DNA of 64,000 nucleotides from Flammeovirgaceae bacterium (GCA_016712035.1 JADJRT010000007.1:62001-126000); one strand, 5' to 3'. Positions 33,555 to 46,598 are shown, numbered from the stretch's first letter. Made by a program: numbers and translations. The notes: generated by a model not told the origin, from the sequence alone.

Positions 33555-35177
33555 TTGAATCGAAAAAATAATATTCAGGACCTCGCTAACCATTCTTTTG
33601 ATCTTTTGATTATCGGAGGGGGAATTACCGGTGCGGGTATAGCCTTAGATGCTGCTTCACGTGGATTGAAAACCGCCTTGGTAGAAAAAGATGATTTTGC
33701 TTTTGGTACCAGCAGCCGATCAACCAAATTGATTCATGGGGGATTGCGCTACTTAAAACAGTTAGAGTTTGCATTAGTAAAAGAAGTTGGTAGTGAGCGA
33801 GCCATCGTGCATAAACTGGCTCCGCATTTGGTGGTGCCAGAAAAAATGCTCTTGCCATTATATGAGAAGCGAGGCTTGGGGTATTGGCTTACGTCTATAG
33901 GGTTAAAAATATACGATTGGTTGGCTGGTGTAAAATCAGAGGATCAACGAAAAATGTTAACCCGACAACAAACATTGGGTCACGAACCCTTGTTGAAGTC
34001 CGATGATGTGCGGGGTGGAGCAATCTATGCAGAGTATCGTACCGATGATGCCCGATTGACAATTGAAATTATGAAGTTGGCATCAGCGAAAGGCGCGTGT
34101 GTTTGCAACTATGTGCAAGCAAATGATTTTATATACGAACAAGATAAAATCAGCGGGGTAAAAGCTATTAATAGCATTACAAAAGAACCTTTGTCAATTA
34201 GGGCAATTACCGTTGTTAATGCCACTGGGCCTTGGGTCGATAATTTGCGATGGATCAATAATTCCAGACACGGTAAATCACTTCATTTAACCAAGGGTGT
34301 GCACATCGTTGTTCCCTTTCATCGGTTACCGGTGCATCAGGCAATTTACTTTGATGTACCCGATGGGCGTATGATTTTTGCCATACCGCGCGGTCGTATT
34401 ACGTATTTGGGTACTACCGACACAGATTACAAGGGTGATAAGGATAAGGTAATAGCATCTAAAGATGACGTTCAATATCTATTAAACGCAACCAATGAAA
34501 CATTTCCAGCTATACTGTTAACGTTGGCCGATGTAGAATCAAGTTGGGCTGGTTTGCGTCCTCTTATTCATGAAGAAGGAAAATCAGCCTCTGAACTTTC
34601 GCGTAAAGACGAAATCTTTGAATCGGCAACCGGATTGATTTCTATTGCCGGTGGTAAATTGACTGGCTATCGAAAAATGGCTGAGCGCGTGGTTGATAAG
34701 GTAGTTGAATTAAATTTCATCGATCAGAAATTTGGAGAATGTAAAACCAGCACCTTAACCTTGCCAGGTGGAGATTTTCAAAATTATGGGGAGGTAAAAA
34801 AATTGGAAGCGGAATTGGCCGGCAGATTAGGAGAGTTAAATCTTAGAGGTAATGAAGCCACTAATCTGGTCCATCTTTATGGGCGTCAGGCAATCATGCT
34901 GGTCAATCATATAGAAAAGAATAAAACTCAAAATCCAGAATGTGATTTGATACTTGCCAAGGCCTGGTTTGCTATTCATTATGAGATGAGTATTTATCCA
35001 CCTGGATTTCATAATTCGAAGAAGTGGTTTACTTTTTTTAATAGACCTAAAATTGTGCGATGGATAAATCCCGTGATTGATTATTTTGCGCAAGAACTTC
35101 AGTGGTCGGCTGAAGAGCGAGCCGCGCAGTTGGCAATAGTAACCGAAGCCTTGGAGGAAGTGATTAGGTTTGAATAA
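33555..35177 (+). CDS. glpD: Aerobic glycerol-3-phosphate dehydrogenase
   Basis: 540 residues, FAD-dependent. The N-terminal fold FDLLIIGGGITGAGIALDAA is followed by FGTSSRSTKLIHGGLRYLKQ (flavin/substrate loop), VNATGPWVD, and IPRGRITYLGTTDTDY. It oxidises glycerol 3-phosphate to dihydroxyacetone phosphate at the membrane, passing electrons to quinone. The start is TTG at 33555 (NRKNNIQDLANHSFD); no ATG fits better upstream, since the frame there is AT-rich spacer. Last gene of the glpF-glpK-glpD set; feeds glycolysis or gluconeogenesis. Confidence 0.92.
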   Translation: MNRKNNIQDLANHSFDLLIIGGGITGAGIALDAASRGLKTALVEKDDFAFGTSSRSTKLIHGGLRYLKQLEFALVKEVGSERAIVHKLAPHLVVPEKMLLPLYEKRGLGYWLTSIGLKIYDWLAGVKSEDQRKMLTRQQTLGHEPLLKSDDVRGGAIYAEYRTDDARLTIEIMKLASAKGACVCNYVQANDFIYEQDKISGVKAINSITKEPLSIRAITVVNATGPWVDNLRWINNSRHGKSLHLTKGVHIVVPFHRLPVHQAIYFDVPDGRMIFAIPRGRITYLGTTDTDYKGDKDKVIASKDDVQYLLNATNETFPAILLTLADVESSWAGLRPLIHEEGKSASELSRKDEIFESATGLISIAGGKLTGYRKMAERVVDKVVELNFIDQKFGECKTSTLTLPGGDFQNYGEVKKLEAELAGRLGELNLRGNEATNLVHLYGRQAIMLVNHIEKNKTQNPECDLILAKAWFAIHYEMSIYPPGFHNSKKWFTFFNRPKIVRWINPVIDYFAQELQWSAEERAAQLAIVTEALEEVIRFE

Positions 35178-35193
35178 GTAATTTATTTTGATT

Positions 35194-36390
35194 GTGAAAG
35201 TATTTCTTTTCCTAACAGGACTCGTACTGCTCATTGGTGTAGAGATAGCACGGGTATATTTTATTATGCCCTTTCCGGGAAGTCAGATTGAAAGTACCAT
35301 TGATCTTGCTTACTTCCTTCATAAATACATAATCTGGTTTCGGCTACTGGGTATTCTGGCTATTTGTTATCCGGCTTTTTGGTTTATCACTCGGGGTGAG
35401 GCCGCCTATAAATGGACAGCGATTGTTTTGCTAGCATTCTGGTTGGTCGTGGTGTATGCCTTTAACTTTCGTTTCCTCGCTGAAAAAATGTTTTATCAGC
35501 CTGAAAATAAAATTCTCGTAAAGTCTAGTAAGAACAAAGTTGCTGATAAGAATTTGGTTATTGGAGTTGCACTACTTGGCGAAGCCCGGGCTTATCCCAT
35601 TGAAATAATTGGCTATCACCATCAGGTTCGTGATACAATAAAGGGTCAATCAATAATGGTTACGTACTGCACCGTCTGCCGTACCGGTCGGGTTTTTAAA
35701 CCAGAAGTAAATGGACAACCAGAGGATTTTCGGTTGGTCGGTATGGATAAGTTTAATGCAATGTTTGAAGATAGTCGTACCAAAAGCTGGTGGCGGCAGG
35801 CCAATGGTGAAGCTATCGTTGGGCCCTTCAAAGGTGAAACTTTATTAGAACTACCGAGTGAGCAAATGACTTTGGCTGCCTGGTTAGCGCGTTATCCGGA
35901 AAGCTTTATTTTGCAACCTGATAGCTTGTTTAAAAATCAATATGCAGGCTTGGCGAAATATGATGAAGGTAAAGCCGAGGGTGTTTTAGAGGGTACCGAT
36001 TCACTTTCGTGGAAAGATAAATCCTGGGTTGTAGGCGTGGCAGTAGGCTCAGAGGCACGAGCTTATGATTGGATTGATTTGAAAATGAATCGGGTCTTGA
36101 ATGACGAACTTAACGAAGTACCATTAACAATAGTTTTGCAGAACGACACTGCCTCATTTCATGTATGGAATCGGATTGTTGGTGTTGATACTTTACAGTT
36201 TCAGTATAGCGACTCTCTAAAAATGATCATTGATTCAAAGACTAAATCCGTATGGGATTGGACGGGAAAGTGTGTTGATGGTGCTTATAAAGATTCTAGC
36301 CTTGGCGTCATTCAATCCTATCAGGAGTTCTGGCATTCCTGGAAAACCTTTCATCCAACAACAACTCAATATTTTCCTAACCAGAGATAG
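35194..36390 (+). CDS. DUF3179-family membrane-anchored protein
   Basis: About 398 residues. Three N-terminal membrane segments (residues ~5-25, 45-65, 72-92) precede a soluble domain carrying the DUF3179 hallmark VTYCTVCRTGRVF, repeats of AYP/AYDW (GEARAYPIEIIGYHH, GSEARAYDWIDL) and W-rich blocks. The paired Cys of CTVC suggests a metal or redox site, but the family has no proven function. The start could also be TTG at 35188; I prefer GTG at 35194 because it opens directly into a hydrophobic segment. It lies 3 bases before the next gene, so the two are coupled. Confidence 0.75.
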   Translation: MKVFLFLTGLVLLIGVEIARVYFIMPFPGSQIESTIDLAYFLHKYIIWFRLLGILAICYPAFWFITRGEAAYKWTAIVLLAFWLVVVYAFNFRFLAEKMFYQPENKILVKSSKNKVADKNLVIGVALLGEARAYPIEIIGYHHQVRDTIKGQSIMVTYCTVCRTGRVFKPEVNGQPEDFRLVGMDKFNAMFEDSRTKSWWRQANGEAIVGPFKGETLLELPSEQMTLAAWLARYPESFILQPDSLFKNQYAGLAKYDEGKAEGVLEGTDSLSWKDKSWVVGVAVGSEARAYDWIDLKMNRVLNDELNEVPLTIVLQNDTASFHVWNRIVGVDTLQFQYSDSLKMIIDSKTKSVWDWTGKCVDGAYKDSSLGVIQSYQEFWHSWKTFHPTTTQYFPNQR

Positions 36391-36393
36391 CAA

Positions 36394-38797
<2,404 letters not shown>

Positions 38798-39418
38798 GAT
38801 CTCGAAAAGCTTTTGGGAGTTGAATTATTTATGGCGAACGATGCAAATTGTTTTGCATTAGCAGAAGCCAACATGGGAGCAGCTAAAGAACTTTATCCAA
38901 AAGCAAAAGTTGTTTTTGGTGTGATTATGGGAACCGGTGTAGGCGGAGGCGTAGTGGTAGATGGCAAAGTAATTAACGGGCTGCAGGGCATTGGCGGAGA
39001 GTGGGGCCATAATTTTTTAGATGAATCGGGCGGTGCATGTTATTGTGGAAAGATCGGCTGTGTGGAAAAAATTTTGGCGGGTCCTGCGCTTGAGAGATTT
39101 TACGAATCTGTAAGCGGAAACAAAAAGAGTTTGAAAGAAGTGTACGCGAACTATAAGGCAGGTACTGATAAACATGCCAAACAAACAATGGAAAGACTTA
39201 CCAACTATTTTGGTTTAGGGCTAAGTGTTGTTGTTAACATTCTCGATCCGGATGTGATTGTAATTGGAGGTGGAGTCGGTAATATCGATATCATTTATTC
39301 CGAGGGTAGAGAATCTTTAAAGAAGTATGTTTTTAATAACAGACTTGATACACCTGTAATTAAACCCAAGTTAGGCGATAGTGCAGGTGTGTTTGGTGCG
39401 GCTTTTCTTGTTAATTAG
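38798..39418 (+). pseudogene. ROK-family sugar kinase fragment lacking the ATP-binding N-terminus
   Basis: About 206 residues corresponding to the C-terminal two thirds of a ROK kinase (glucokinase/fructokinase type). Present: MANDANCFALAEA (catalytic Asp), GVIMGTGVGGGVVVDGK, GIGGEWGHNFLD and the zinc motif CYCGKIGCVEKILAGPALE, plus the late VIGGGVGN. The expected first ~95 residues with the DxGGT phosphate loop are missing. Instead the frame is continuous with the GH13 gene upstream. The junction at ~38797 reads GGEYQ then DLEKLLGVE. Without the N-terminal lobe it should not phosphorylate glucose. Either a ~300-400 bp deletion in this strain or an assembly collapse explains it. Confidence 0.8.
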
Positions 39419-39440
39419 TATAGACTCTAAATCCAATCTC

Positions 39441-40407
39441 ATGAAAAAAATTGCAGTAGTAGGTCCAATTCCCCGCGATCATATTGTTACGCATACCGGT
39501 GATTTAATTCAAAAGTGGGGTTGCGTTACTCATCCGGTTATTGCGCTTTCTATATTGGCAGGAAGTGAACTGGAAATTATTCCGGTTTGTCATCTTCGTT
39601 CGGTCGATCATGACAATGTGGAAGAAGTGTTTAAGGGTTATAAAGGAATCAATCTTAAACACCTTACCACAGCTAACGATCAGGGTGATATTATAAGTTT
39701 GCGTTTTGTAAATCAAAACGATCGGCTCGAACGGCAGACTGGTTTTATGGACCCGATTTTACCTTCGGATATGTCGGGTCTATTAACGTGTGATGTATTT
39801 GTTTTCATCCCGATTAGCGATTACGAAATTTCTCTAGACACCTTAAAGTATTTAAAATCTAAAAGTAAAGGCATAATCATTTTCGATGCATGGTCCCACC
39901 ACAGCTTGCTTGGTAAATGGAGAACGCCAACGCAAATTTTGGATCGATCGCGACCAATGGTTACCCTATATCGATGTATTGAAAATGAATTTAGAGGAAG
40001 CTCATGCTTCCTGGTTTAAAAAGGAATACGAAAGTGGAGATTTTTCAAATGAAGAATTAGAGCGTGACGAGATTAGGAAATTCGCTGATCATTGTTTGTC
40101 GCTGGGAGTTAAATGCGTTTATGTAACCCTTGATTCGCGTGGCTGTCTTACTTATTTTAAAAAAGGTGGTAAAACGGTTGAAGAACTTGTAGCCTCAATT
40201 AAAGTTGATAAAGTTATCGACACAACCGGATGTGGCGATTCGTTTGCCGGAGGGCTTTCTTATGGGTTGGTGCAAAACCCAACCGATTATGTGGGCGCTG
40301 CTAAATATGGAAATGCTTTTGGTGCATTGCGAACGCAAGGCAAAACATTCGATGTTTTTAAATCGCTGGAAGAAACTAATGCTATCATTGAGAAAGGACA
40401 TGTATAG
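39441..40407 (+). CDS. PfkB-family carbohydrate kinase (frameshifted)
   Basis: About 322 residues. The start ATG at 39441 opens MKKIAVVGPIPRDHIVTH; the usual early GG...N substrate motif is replaced by KWGCVTHPVIALSILAG, so this is an atypical PfkB branch. The ATP/catalytic motif DTTGCGDSFAGG is intact near the C-terminus. The frame breaks at ~39888: one frame reads IIFDAWSHHS, the other HGPTTACLVNGERQRKF; two bases are missing or one is extra, and IIFDAHGPTTACL is the sensible join. It lies between the ROK fragment and beta-phosphoglucomutase and so may phosphorylate a hexose released by this cluster. Substrate unknown. Confidence 0.8.
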
Positions 40408-40441
40408 AAGTCTTAACTGTTTTTATTTTATAACTATATAA

Positions 40442-41086
40442 ATGATTGAAGCTGTAATTTTTGATCTGGATGGTGTAATTATCGACACGGCACACTATCA
40501 CTACATTGCCTGGAAACGTCTGGCCAGCGAATTTGGGATAACTCTTACGCCAGCCCATAATGAGTTGTTAAAGGGTGTTAGTCGATTGCACTCTTTGGAA
40601 ATAATTCTGTCTTTGGGAAACATAACCCTTCCACAAGAGCAAAAGGAGCAGTTGGCTGAAAAGAAAAATAAATGGTTTGTCGAATATATTGAGTCAATTC
40701 GACCTGAAGAGATTTTTCCTGGAGTTCCTGAGCTTATTCGAAATATTAGAAAGAGAAAAATAAAAGTGGGATTAGCCTCCAGTAGTAAGAATGCACCCCG
40801 CGTTATCGAACTCTTGGGTATTGGTAATGATTTTGATACAGTGATAGATGGCACCATGATTATTCATTCTAAACCTGATCCGGAAATATTTTTATTGGCA
40901 GCCCACCGATTAGGCATTGATCCTGCTCATTGTCTTGTGTTTGAAGATGCGGAAGCTGGCGTAGAGGCGGCCCTCGCAGCAGGAATGAAATGTGTTGGTG
41001 TCGGTCATCAAAGTCAGTTAGGTAAGGCAAATAAAGTGATTGCTAATACGGGAGATTTTAATCTAAATGATTTAAATACTTTTTAG
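40442..41086 (+). CDS. pgmB: Beta-phosphoglucomutase
   Basis: 214 residues, HAD superfamily with a helical cap. FDLDGVIIDTAHYHYIAW holds the phospho-accepting Asp and the DxD pair; LKGVSRLHSLEIIL is the cap signature of beta-PGM. VGLASSSKNAPRVIELLGI and VFEDAEAGVEAALAAGMKCVGVG complete the HAD motifs. It converts beta-glucose 1-phosphate, the product of the GH65 phosphorylase encoded 40 bases downstream, into glucose 6-phosphate. This pairing strongly supports phosphorolytic disaccharide breakdown. Intact. Confidence 0.93.
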   Translation: MIEAVIFDLDGVIIDTAHYHYIAWKRLASEFGITLTPAHNELLKGVSRLHSLEIILSLGNITLPQEQKEQLAEKKNKWFVEYIESIRPEEIFPGVPELIRNIRKRKIKVGLASSSKNAPRVIELLGIGNDFDTVIDGTMIIHSKPDPEIFLLAAHRLGIDPAHCLVFEDAEAGVEAALAAGMKCVGVGHQSQLGKANKVIANTGDFNLNDLNTF

Positions 41087-41125
41087 AGCATCTTAAAAAT
41101 TGAGTTTTTAAATTGATACACTGCT

Positions 41126-43409
41126 ATGAAACAATATCTGAAACACCACGAGTGGCACATCATTGAGGAAGGATTAAATCCTCACTATAATAAAATTTCT
41201 GAAAGTGTATTTAGTCTGGGTAACGGACGCATGGGGCAACGGGCCACATTCGAGGAAGACTTTACGGGTGAAACACATCAGGGTAGTTATGTAGCCGGTA
41301 TTTACTATCCAGATAAAACAAGAGTGGGCTGGTGGAAGAACGGTTACCCCGAATACTTTGCTAAAGTACTAAACGCACCCAGTTGGATTGAAATCAAAAT
41401 CAAAATTGGAGATCAGGTACTGGACCTTGCCACAGGTAAAGTAGAAAAGTTTACCCGTGTGCTTGACATGAAGCAGGGTTTATTGCATCGGACTTTTACA
41501 GCCCAATTGCCTGATGGAAAAAAAATAAGTGTTGATTCAAAACGTTTTTGTTCTATGGCCGATGGTGAAATTGGCGCCATCCGATATGAGATTACTCCAT
41601 TGAATTTTTCGGCCCCAATACAAATTACTTTACCCGTAGATGCTGATGTCGTAAACAAAGATTCTAATTATGATGAAAAGTTTTGGGAAGAAGTAAGTAA
41701 AGAGGCTCAGCCGGGCTGGGCAATTGTCAATGCGCAAACTAAGAAAACGTTCTTTCAGGTTTGTACTGGTATTCAATACGAGATACAGTCAGAAGGAAAA
41801 AAAATCAATGCGAAAGTCGCTACCAATCTGCGTGAAAAGTATGCAGATAATGTTGTTGGTACTGAACTGAAGCAAGGAACCCCATTGGTAATTTACAAGT
41901 ACGCGGCAGTACTTTCTTCTGAAAATCACGCGAAAGATCAATTGGTAAACCATTGTAAGGCAAAACTCAAAGAGGCCGTATCAGCAGGATTTGAAAAATT
42001 GTTTGCCGATCATGTTAAAATCTGGGCGCATAAATGGGAAGAGTGTGATATCACGATTGATGGTGATATCGCAGCTCAGCAAGGAATTCGATTTAATATT
42101 TTCCAGCTTACTCAAACGTATACAGGAGAAGATGAACGATTGAACATCGGCCCTAAAGGATTTACTGGAGAGAAATATGGTGGCAGTACGTATTGGGACA
42201 CGGAGGCCTATTGCCTTCCCTTCTTTTTAAGTACAGCCGAACCCAAAGTTGCTCGTAACCTTTTGGTCTATCGGTATAAGCATTTAGAGAAAGCGATAGA
42301 GAACGCGAAGAAACTTGGCTTTAAAGATGGGGCTGCGTTTTATCCATTCGTTACTATGAATGGCGAAGAGTGTCATAACGAATGGGAAATTACTTTCGAA
42401 GAAATTCACCGTACCAGCGCGATGGCCTACGCGATGCGCGATTACATTGATTACACGGGTGACAAAGATTATCTTACAGAATTTGGACTCGAAGTTCTTA
42501 TTGGTATCGCGCGATTCTGGAATCAACGCGTTAATTGGTCCGATGACAAATCAAAGTATGTAATTCTGGGCGTAACCGGACCAAACGAATATGAGAACAA
42601 TGTAAATAACAACTGGTATACAAATTATCTTAGGTGCGTGGACCTTACGATTTGCCATGGATGCCGTTCACTATGTGAAGTCAACCAATTCAAAACGCTT
42701 CCAGGAAATAGCAATGAAGACAACCTTTAAAGATGAAGAGATTGAAAGGTGGAAGCACATCTCGGATAATATGTACTATCCATTTGATGCGAAACGAAAA
42801 GTGATTCTTCAACAGGATGGATTCCTTGACAAAGAATTGATTCCAGTAAAAGATCTCAGTCCAGCCGATCGGCCCTTAAATCAAAAGTGGTCGTGGGATA
42901 GAATTCTTCGTTCATGTTATATTAAGCAGGCGGATGTGTTGCAGGGGATATTTCTATTTGAAGATGATTTCGATCTGGAAACAATTCGGAGAAACTTTGA
43001 CTTCTATGAACCCCTGACGGTTCATGAATCGTCTCTTTCACCTTGTGTCCACGTTATCCTGGCCAGCAAACTAGGCTATAAAGAACAAGCCTATGAATTT
43101 TATCTTCGCACAGCTCGTTTAGATTTGGATGACTATAACAACGATACGGAAGAAGGTTGCCACATAACCTCTATGGCTGGAACCTGGATGAGTTTGGTAA
43201 AAGGATTTGGGGGCATGCGTGTGCGCGATGGTAAACTGCACTTTAATCCATTCATTCCCGATCAATGGAAATCCTATTCATTCCGATTAGAATTCAGAGA
43301 TCGGGTAATTAAAGTGAAAATCAGCAGCGGTAAGACGGAAACAATTCTGGAGCACGGTGAGCCAATAGAAGTGATAATGAATGGAAAGCCTGTCCTACTA
43401 AAGAGTTAA
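41126..43409 (+). CDS. GH65 disaccharide phosphorylase, probably maltose phosphorylase (frameshifted)
   Basis: About 761 residues. The N-terminal super-sandwich domain (SLGNGRMGQRATFEEDFTGETHQGSY) is followed by an (alpha/alpha)6 barrel with WDTEAYCLPFF, the general acid Glu in TGPNEYENNVNNNWYTN (about residue 488), and KWSWDRILRSCYIKQADVL. KQADVL is part of the phosphate/substrate site. The frame breaks at ~42634: CTTAGG should read CTAGG, giving TNYLGAWTLRFAMDAVHYVKS. No signal peptide, so cytoplasmic. It converts maltose (or kojibiose, nigerose, trehalose) plus phosphate to beta-glucose 1-phosphate and glucose; linkage is inferred from GH13/GH31 context. Confidence 0.9.
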
Positions 43410-43429
43410 AAACGTTAAGCAATCTTGCT

Positions 43430-45238
43430 ATGAAGAAGTTGATTTTTATCCTGTTTGCGGCACTAGTCTCTGTATCAGTTTTAGCGCAAAAGAAAAAACC
43501 AGCAATAGATACTCGCTTAGTAAACGTTGATGCAGAGTTGCAAAAGGTTTTGGAAACCTGGAAAGCCCCTGGTTTTGCAGTAGCTGTAATAGAAAAAGAT
43601 AAGATAGTTTATGCGAAGGGCTTTGGATACAGTGATTACGAAAATAAAGTAGCGGTAACTCCCAACACTCTTTTTGCCATTGGTTCGTGTAGCAAGGCCT
43701 TTACTTCGGCTCTGCTTGGTTTGTTAAACAAAGAGGGTAAAATTGACTTTAATCAAAGTCCGATTAAGTATCTCCCCGAATTAAAATTTTTTAATGATGA
43801 TATGAATAACAATATCATTGTGAAGGATTTAATGAGTCACCGCACCGGGTTACCGCGCCATGATTATTCCTGGTATTTATTTCCCACCGAATCTAGAGAT
43901 AGTTTAATCGAGAGAATTGTCTACCAGGAACCCTTTGCAGGCGTTCGTGAAAAATGGTACTACAACAACTTTATGTTTTTAGCTCAAGCTTCAATTGCAG
44001 AAAAAATAACAGGTAAAAGTTGGGAAGAGAATATCTCCGAGAAATTTTTTAAGCCAATGGGTATGACACGCTGTAATCTTTCCATCGAGGGTATGAAGCG
44101 AGGTGGCGATGTGGCGTTCGGGTACAAGCTCGAGAAGGAAACTACTATAAGTAAGATGGACTATTACAATATTGCAGCTATGAGTCCTGCAGGAAGTATA
44201 AATAGCAGTGTGAATGAAATGGCTAACTGGGTAAAGACCTGGATCTATGGTGGGAAGTTTAATGGCCAAGAATTGTTGCCAGCCGCATACGTAAGTGAAG
44301 CCATAAGTTCGCAGATGGTTGTGTCACCCGGCTTACCTGAAAAGGAACATGCGGATGTTCACTTATCAAACTATGGCTATGGCTGGTTTCTTGCCTCCTA
44401 TAAAGGTCATTATCGTGTTGAGCATGGTGGTAATATTGACGGGTTTTCGGCCAGCGCATCATTTTTTCCAAGCGATAGCTTAGGCATCATTGTTCTTGTG
44501 AATCAAAATGGGTCTGCGGTACCCAGTGTTGTAAGAAATATTGTTTCGGACAGAATGTTAGGTCTGGCAGTCACGGACTGGAACAAAGAATTGAAAGCAC
44601 GAAGAGAAAAGGCCATCAAACAACAGGAGGAAGACCAGAAGGTAAAATCTTCCAGCAAAGTGAAGGGGACAAAACCCTCCCATATTTTACAGGAGTTTTC
44701 AGGTAGGTATTCGCATCCTGGTTATGGAACATTTGATTTGGTTGTTGAGCGCGATTCACTTTTTGCTAAGTTCAAGTTATCCAAACTTTGGTTGCGCCAT
44801 TATCATTATGATGTGTTTGAATCTTTTGAGGCCAAAACAAAAGTAGACACCACGGCATCACAAACTTTATTTAATTTTTTAACCAACGAGAGTGGAGAAA
44901 TCAGTAAGGTTGCTATTAAGATCGAGCCGGCATTATTGAATGCGATAGAATTCAAACGCACTCCGGTAAAGATTAATGTTGATAAAGATGTACTCTCTCA
45001 GTATGTTGGTGAGTATGAGTTAGGAGGAATGATAGCTAAGTTTTACCTGAAGGGAGGGGAGACTTTGTTTTTGACTGTGCCAGGTCAACCAGAGTATGAA
45101 CTTATTGCTACCAGTGAAGACAGATTCTCAATTAAAAATCTCGATGGGTTTAAAATTGAATTTGTCAAAAGCGGACAGGTGATTCAAGAAGCGATTTTTC
45201 AGCAACCCAATGGAAATTTTAAGGCTAAGAAAAAGTAG
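43430..45238 (+). CDS. Exported serine hydrolase, class C beta-lactamase-like, with DUF3471 tail
   Basis: 602 residues with a signal peptide (MKKLIFILFAALVSVSVLAQ). Penicillin-binding-fold domain (residues ~35-370): SCSK (SxxK nucleophile), YNN (YxN) in WYYNNFMF, and HGGNIDGFSA for the third motif. The C-terminal ~200 residues form a DUF3471-like beta-domain (LQEFSGRYSHPGYGTF...QYVGEYELGG). Relatives include D-aminopeptidases, esterases and carboxypeptidases, so beta-lactamase activity should not be assumed. It follows GH65 by 20 bases and may share its transcript, but a metabolic link is not evident. Intact. Confidence 0.85.
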   Translation: MKKLIFILFAALVSVSVLAQKKKPAIDTRLVNVDAELQKVLETWKAPGFAVAVIEKDKIVYAKGFGYSDYENKVAVTPNTLFAIGSCSKAFTSALLGLLNKEGKIDFNQSPIKYLPELKFFNDDMNNNIIVKDLMSHRTGLPRHDYSWYLFPTESRDSLIERIVYQEPFAGVREKWYYNNFMFLAQASIAEKITGKSWEENISEKFFKPMGMTRCNLSIEGMKRGGDVAFGYKLEKETTISKMDYYNIAAMSPAGSINSSVNEMANWVKTWIYGGKFNGQELLPAAYVSEAISSQMVVSPGLPEKEHADVHLSNYGYGWFLASYKGHYRVEHGGNIDGFSASASFFPSDSLGIIVLVNQNGSAVPSVVRNIVSDRMLGLAVTDWNKELKARREKAIKQQEEDQKVKSSSKVKGTKPSHILQEFSGRYSHPGYGTFDLVVERDSLFAKFKLSKLWLRHYHYDVFESFEAKTKVDTTASQTLFNFLTNESGEISKVAIKIEPALLNAIEFKRTPVKINVDKDVLSQYVGEYELGGMIAKFYLKGGETLFLTVPGQPEYELIATSEDRFSIKNLDGFKIEFVKSGQVIQEAIFQQPNGNFKAKKK

Positions 45239-45280
45239 GGTTAGCCCTTCCTTTTTGCTGTTCCCATTTTGCAAAGGCGT

Positions 45281-45636
45281 TTATTTCTTTGCGGCAGCTT
45301 GAAATACCCAGGTTAAAATGGCCAGGTCATCGGTAAATCCAATTCCAAAAACAAAATCAGGGATAATATCGATTGGGTTGACAAAGTAAATAACTGCGGC
45401 TATTAAAATAATCAGGAACTTGAGCGATTGTACTTGATATTTACCAGTTGCGTAGGCCCTTAGCATCCTACCCAATAACAAAAAATTCTCCTTCAAAATC
45501 TGGCTATTAATTCCATTATTCGATTTTCTGAGTTTGATTCCAAGTTGAATCAACAGGTTTAATAGTCTACCAGGTTTGCCTGCTATTCGGGTGGCTTGCC
45601 TCAGGGCAGCGTCAAAAAGGCATTTTTGATCTTCAT
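45281..45636 (-). CDS. DUF1232 (YkvA-like) small membrane protein (frameshifted start)
   Basis: About 118 residues. The C-terminal part has the DUF1232 core LKFLIILIAAVIYFVNPIDIIPDFVFGIGFTDDLAIL (a membrane segment then NPIDIIPD). An N-terminal extension FFDAALRQATRIAGKPGRLLNLL is in a different frame. Restoring one T in the T5 run at ~45620 links it to ATG at 45634-45636 (MKIKNAF). Without that, an internal ATG near 45553 would give only 90 residues. The function of the family is unknown. It converges with the serine hydrolase gene. Confidence 0.75.
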
Positions 45637-45783
45637 GAAGTCAAAACTAAGAATTGATACTTAAAAGTTCATTACGTTTTGACTTTCTTTCGCAGCAAGC
45701 GATATTAAATTTATAAGTAATATCATTGAAGGAAGTCGGATTTTTTACGAAAATACCTCCTGCAACACTACCTAATTACTACT

Positions 45784-46533
45784 ATGGAAACTTCTACAGA
45801 ATCTTTTATTGAAACCTGGGATCATTACCTAATACTGGGTTCGTACGTTTTTTTTGGTTTGACCCTCTTAATAATTCTCTTCCATGAAGTGAAGGTAATG
45901 ACGATGTCAAACGAAAAGGATCGATACGATTATGTGAATACCCATGAAATAAAGTATTTCTGGTATGCCATCATCACGTTTATGATTGGATTTGCGTTGT
46001 ACATCACGGCCACAATAACTCCCTTGTTTCCGGTTGATGATTCTATAAAACTCTATATAAGCATTTTCTTTCTGGCGGGTATCATTGTAATCACCTATCT
46101 CATTCTTTCCAATATGGTTAGTATTTTATATCCGAAGTTTTTGGAAAATCGGTTAGTGCGCATTCGCAATAAGCCGCGGAAATCAGCTGCGGGCAATCTG
46201 ATGCGCAAATTAACTTCTCAGGAAGGCGAGGTCCATTTGGAAGCCGATCAGTTAGCTAAACACAAAAGTGATATTCACTCTGCTGAATATGATGTTTGGT
46301 TGGATGATAAAACCGGGGAGAAAAAGATTGAGCAATATATGGCCTACCAGCATGCCGAAAAGTGTGGGGAATGTGGTTTCTATACAATGAAAATTGATAC
46401 CGAAGAAATTGAAAGGAAACCAACACAAACCGAAGATGGTCTGCTGTTAGAACATTACCGGTGTAGTTATTGCAAGCATCGCGAAGCCAGAGAAGTGGTT
46501 ATTGCAGCCTTGTCTTCTAATGTAAAATCTTAA
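45784..46533 (+). CDS. Unknown membrane protein with C-terminal zinc-ribbon
   Basis: 249 residues, no family recognised. Three membrane segments at about residues 14-33, 57-78 and 88-112. Next comes a charged cytoplasmic stretch (residues 115-190), then two CxxC pairs: CGECGFYTMK (~198) and CSYCKHREAREV (~231). Four cysteines spaced by ~33 residues look like a zinc ribbon. The mixture of a small membrane anchor with a ribbon suggests a sensor or assembly factor, but this is guesswork. It stands alone between genes on the opposite strand and ends at a strong bidirectional terminator. Confidence 0.8.
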   Translation: METSTESFIETWDHYLILGSYVFFGLTLLIILFHEVKVMTMSNEKDRYDYVNTHEIKYFWYAIITFMIGFALYITATITPLFPVDDSIKLYISIFFLAGIIVITYLILSNMVSILYPKFLENRLVRIRNKPRKSAAGNLMRKLTSQEGEVHLEADQLAKHKSDIHSAEYDVWLDDKTGEKKIEQYMAYQHAEKCGECGFYTMKIDTEEIERKPTQTEDGLLLEHYRCSYCKHREAREVVIAALSSNVKS

Positions 46534-46598
46534 TAGCGAATATTTTAATTTTACAAAGGGAGACCAAAGGTTACTGCCTTGTGGATGAGATCAAAATC

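Noticed and set aside
43430..45238. Calling the serine hydrolase an antibiotic-resistance beta-lactamase
   Set aside because: SxxK, YxN and HGG motifs are shared by many esterases and peptidases; the DUF3471 tail and sugar-gene context do not support resistance.
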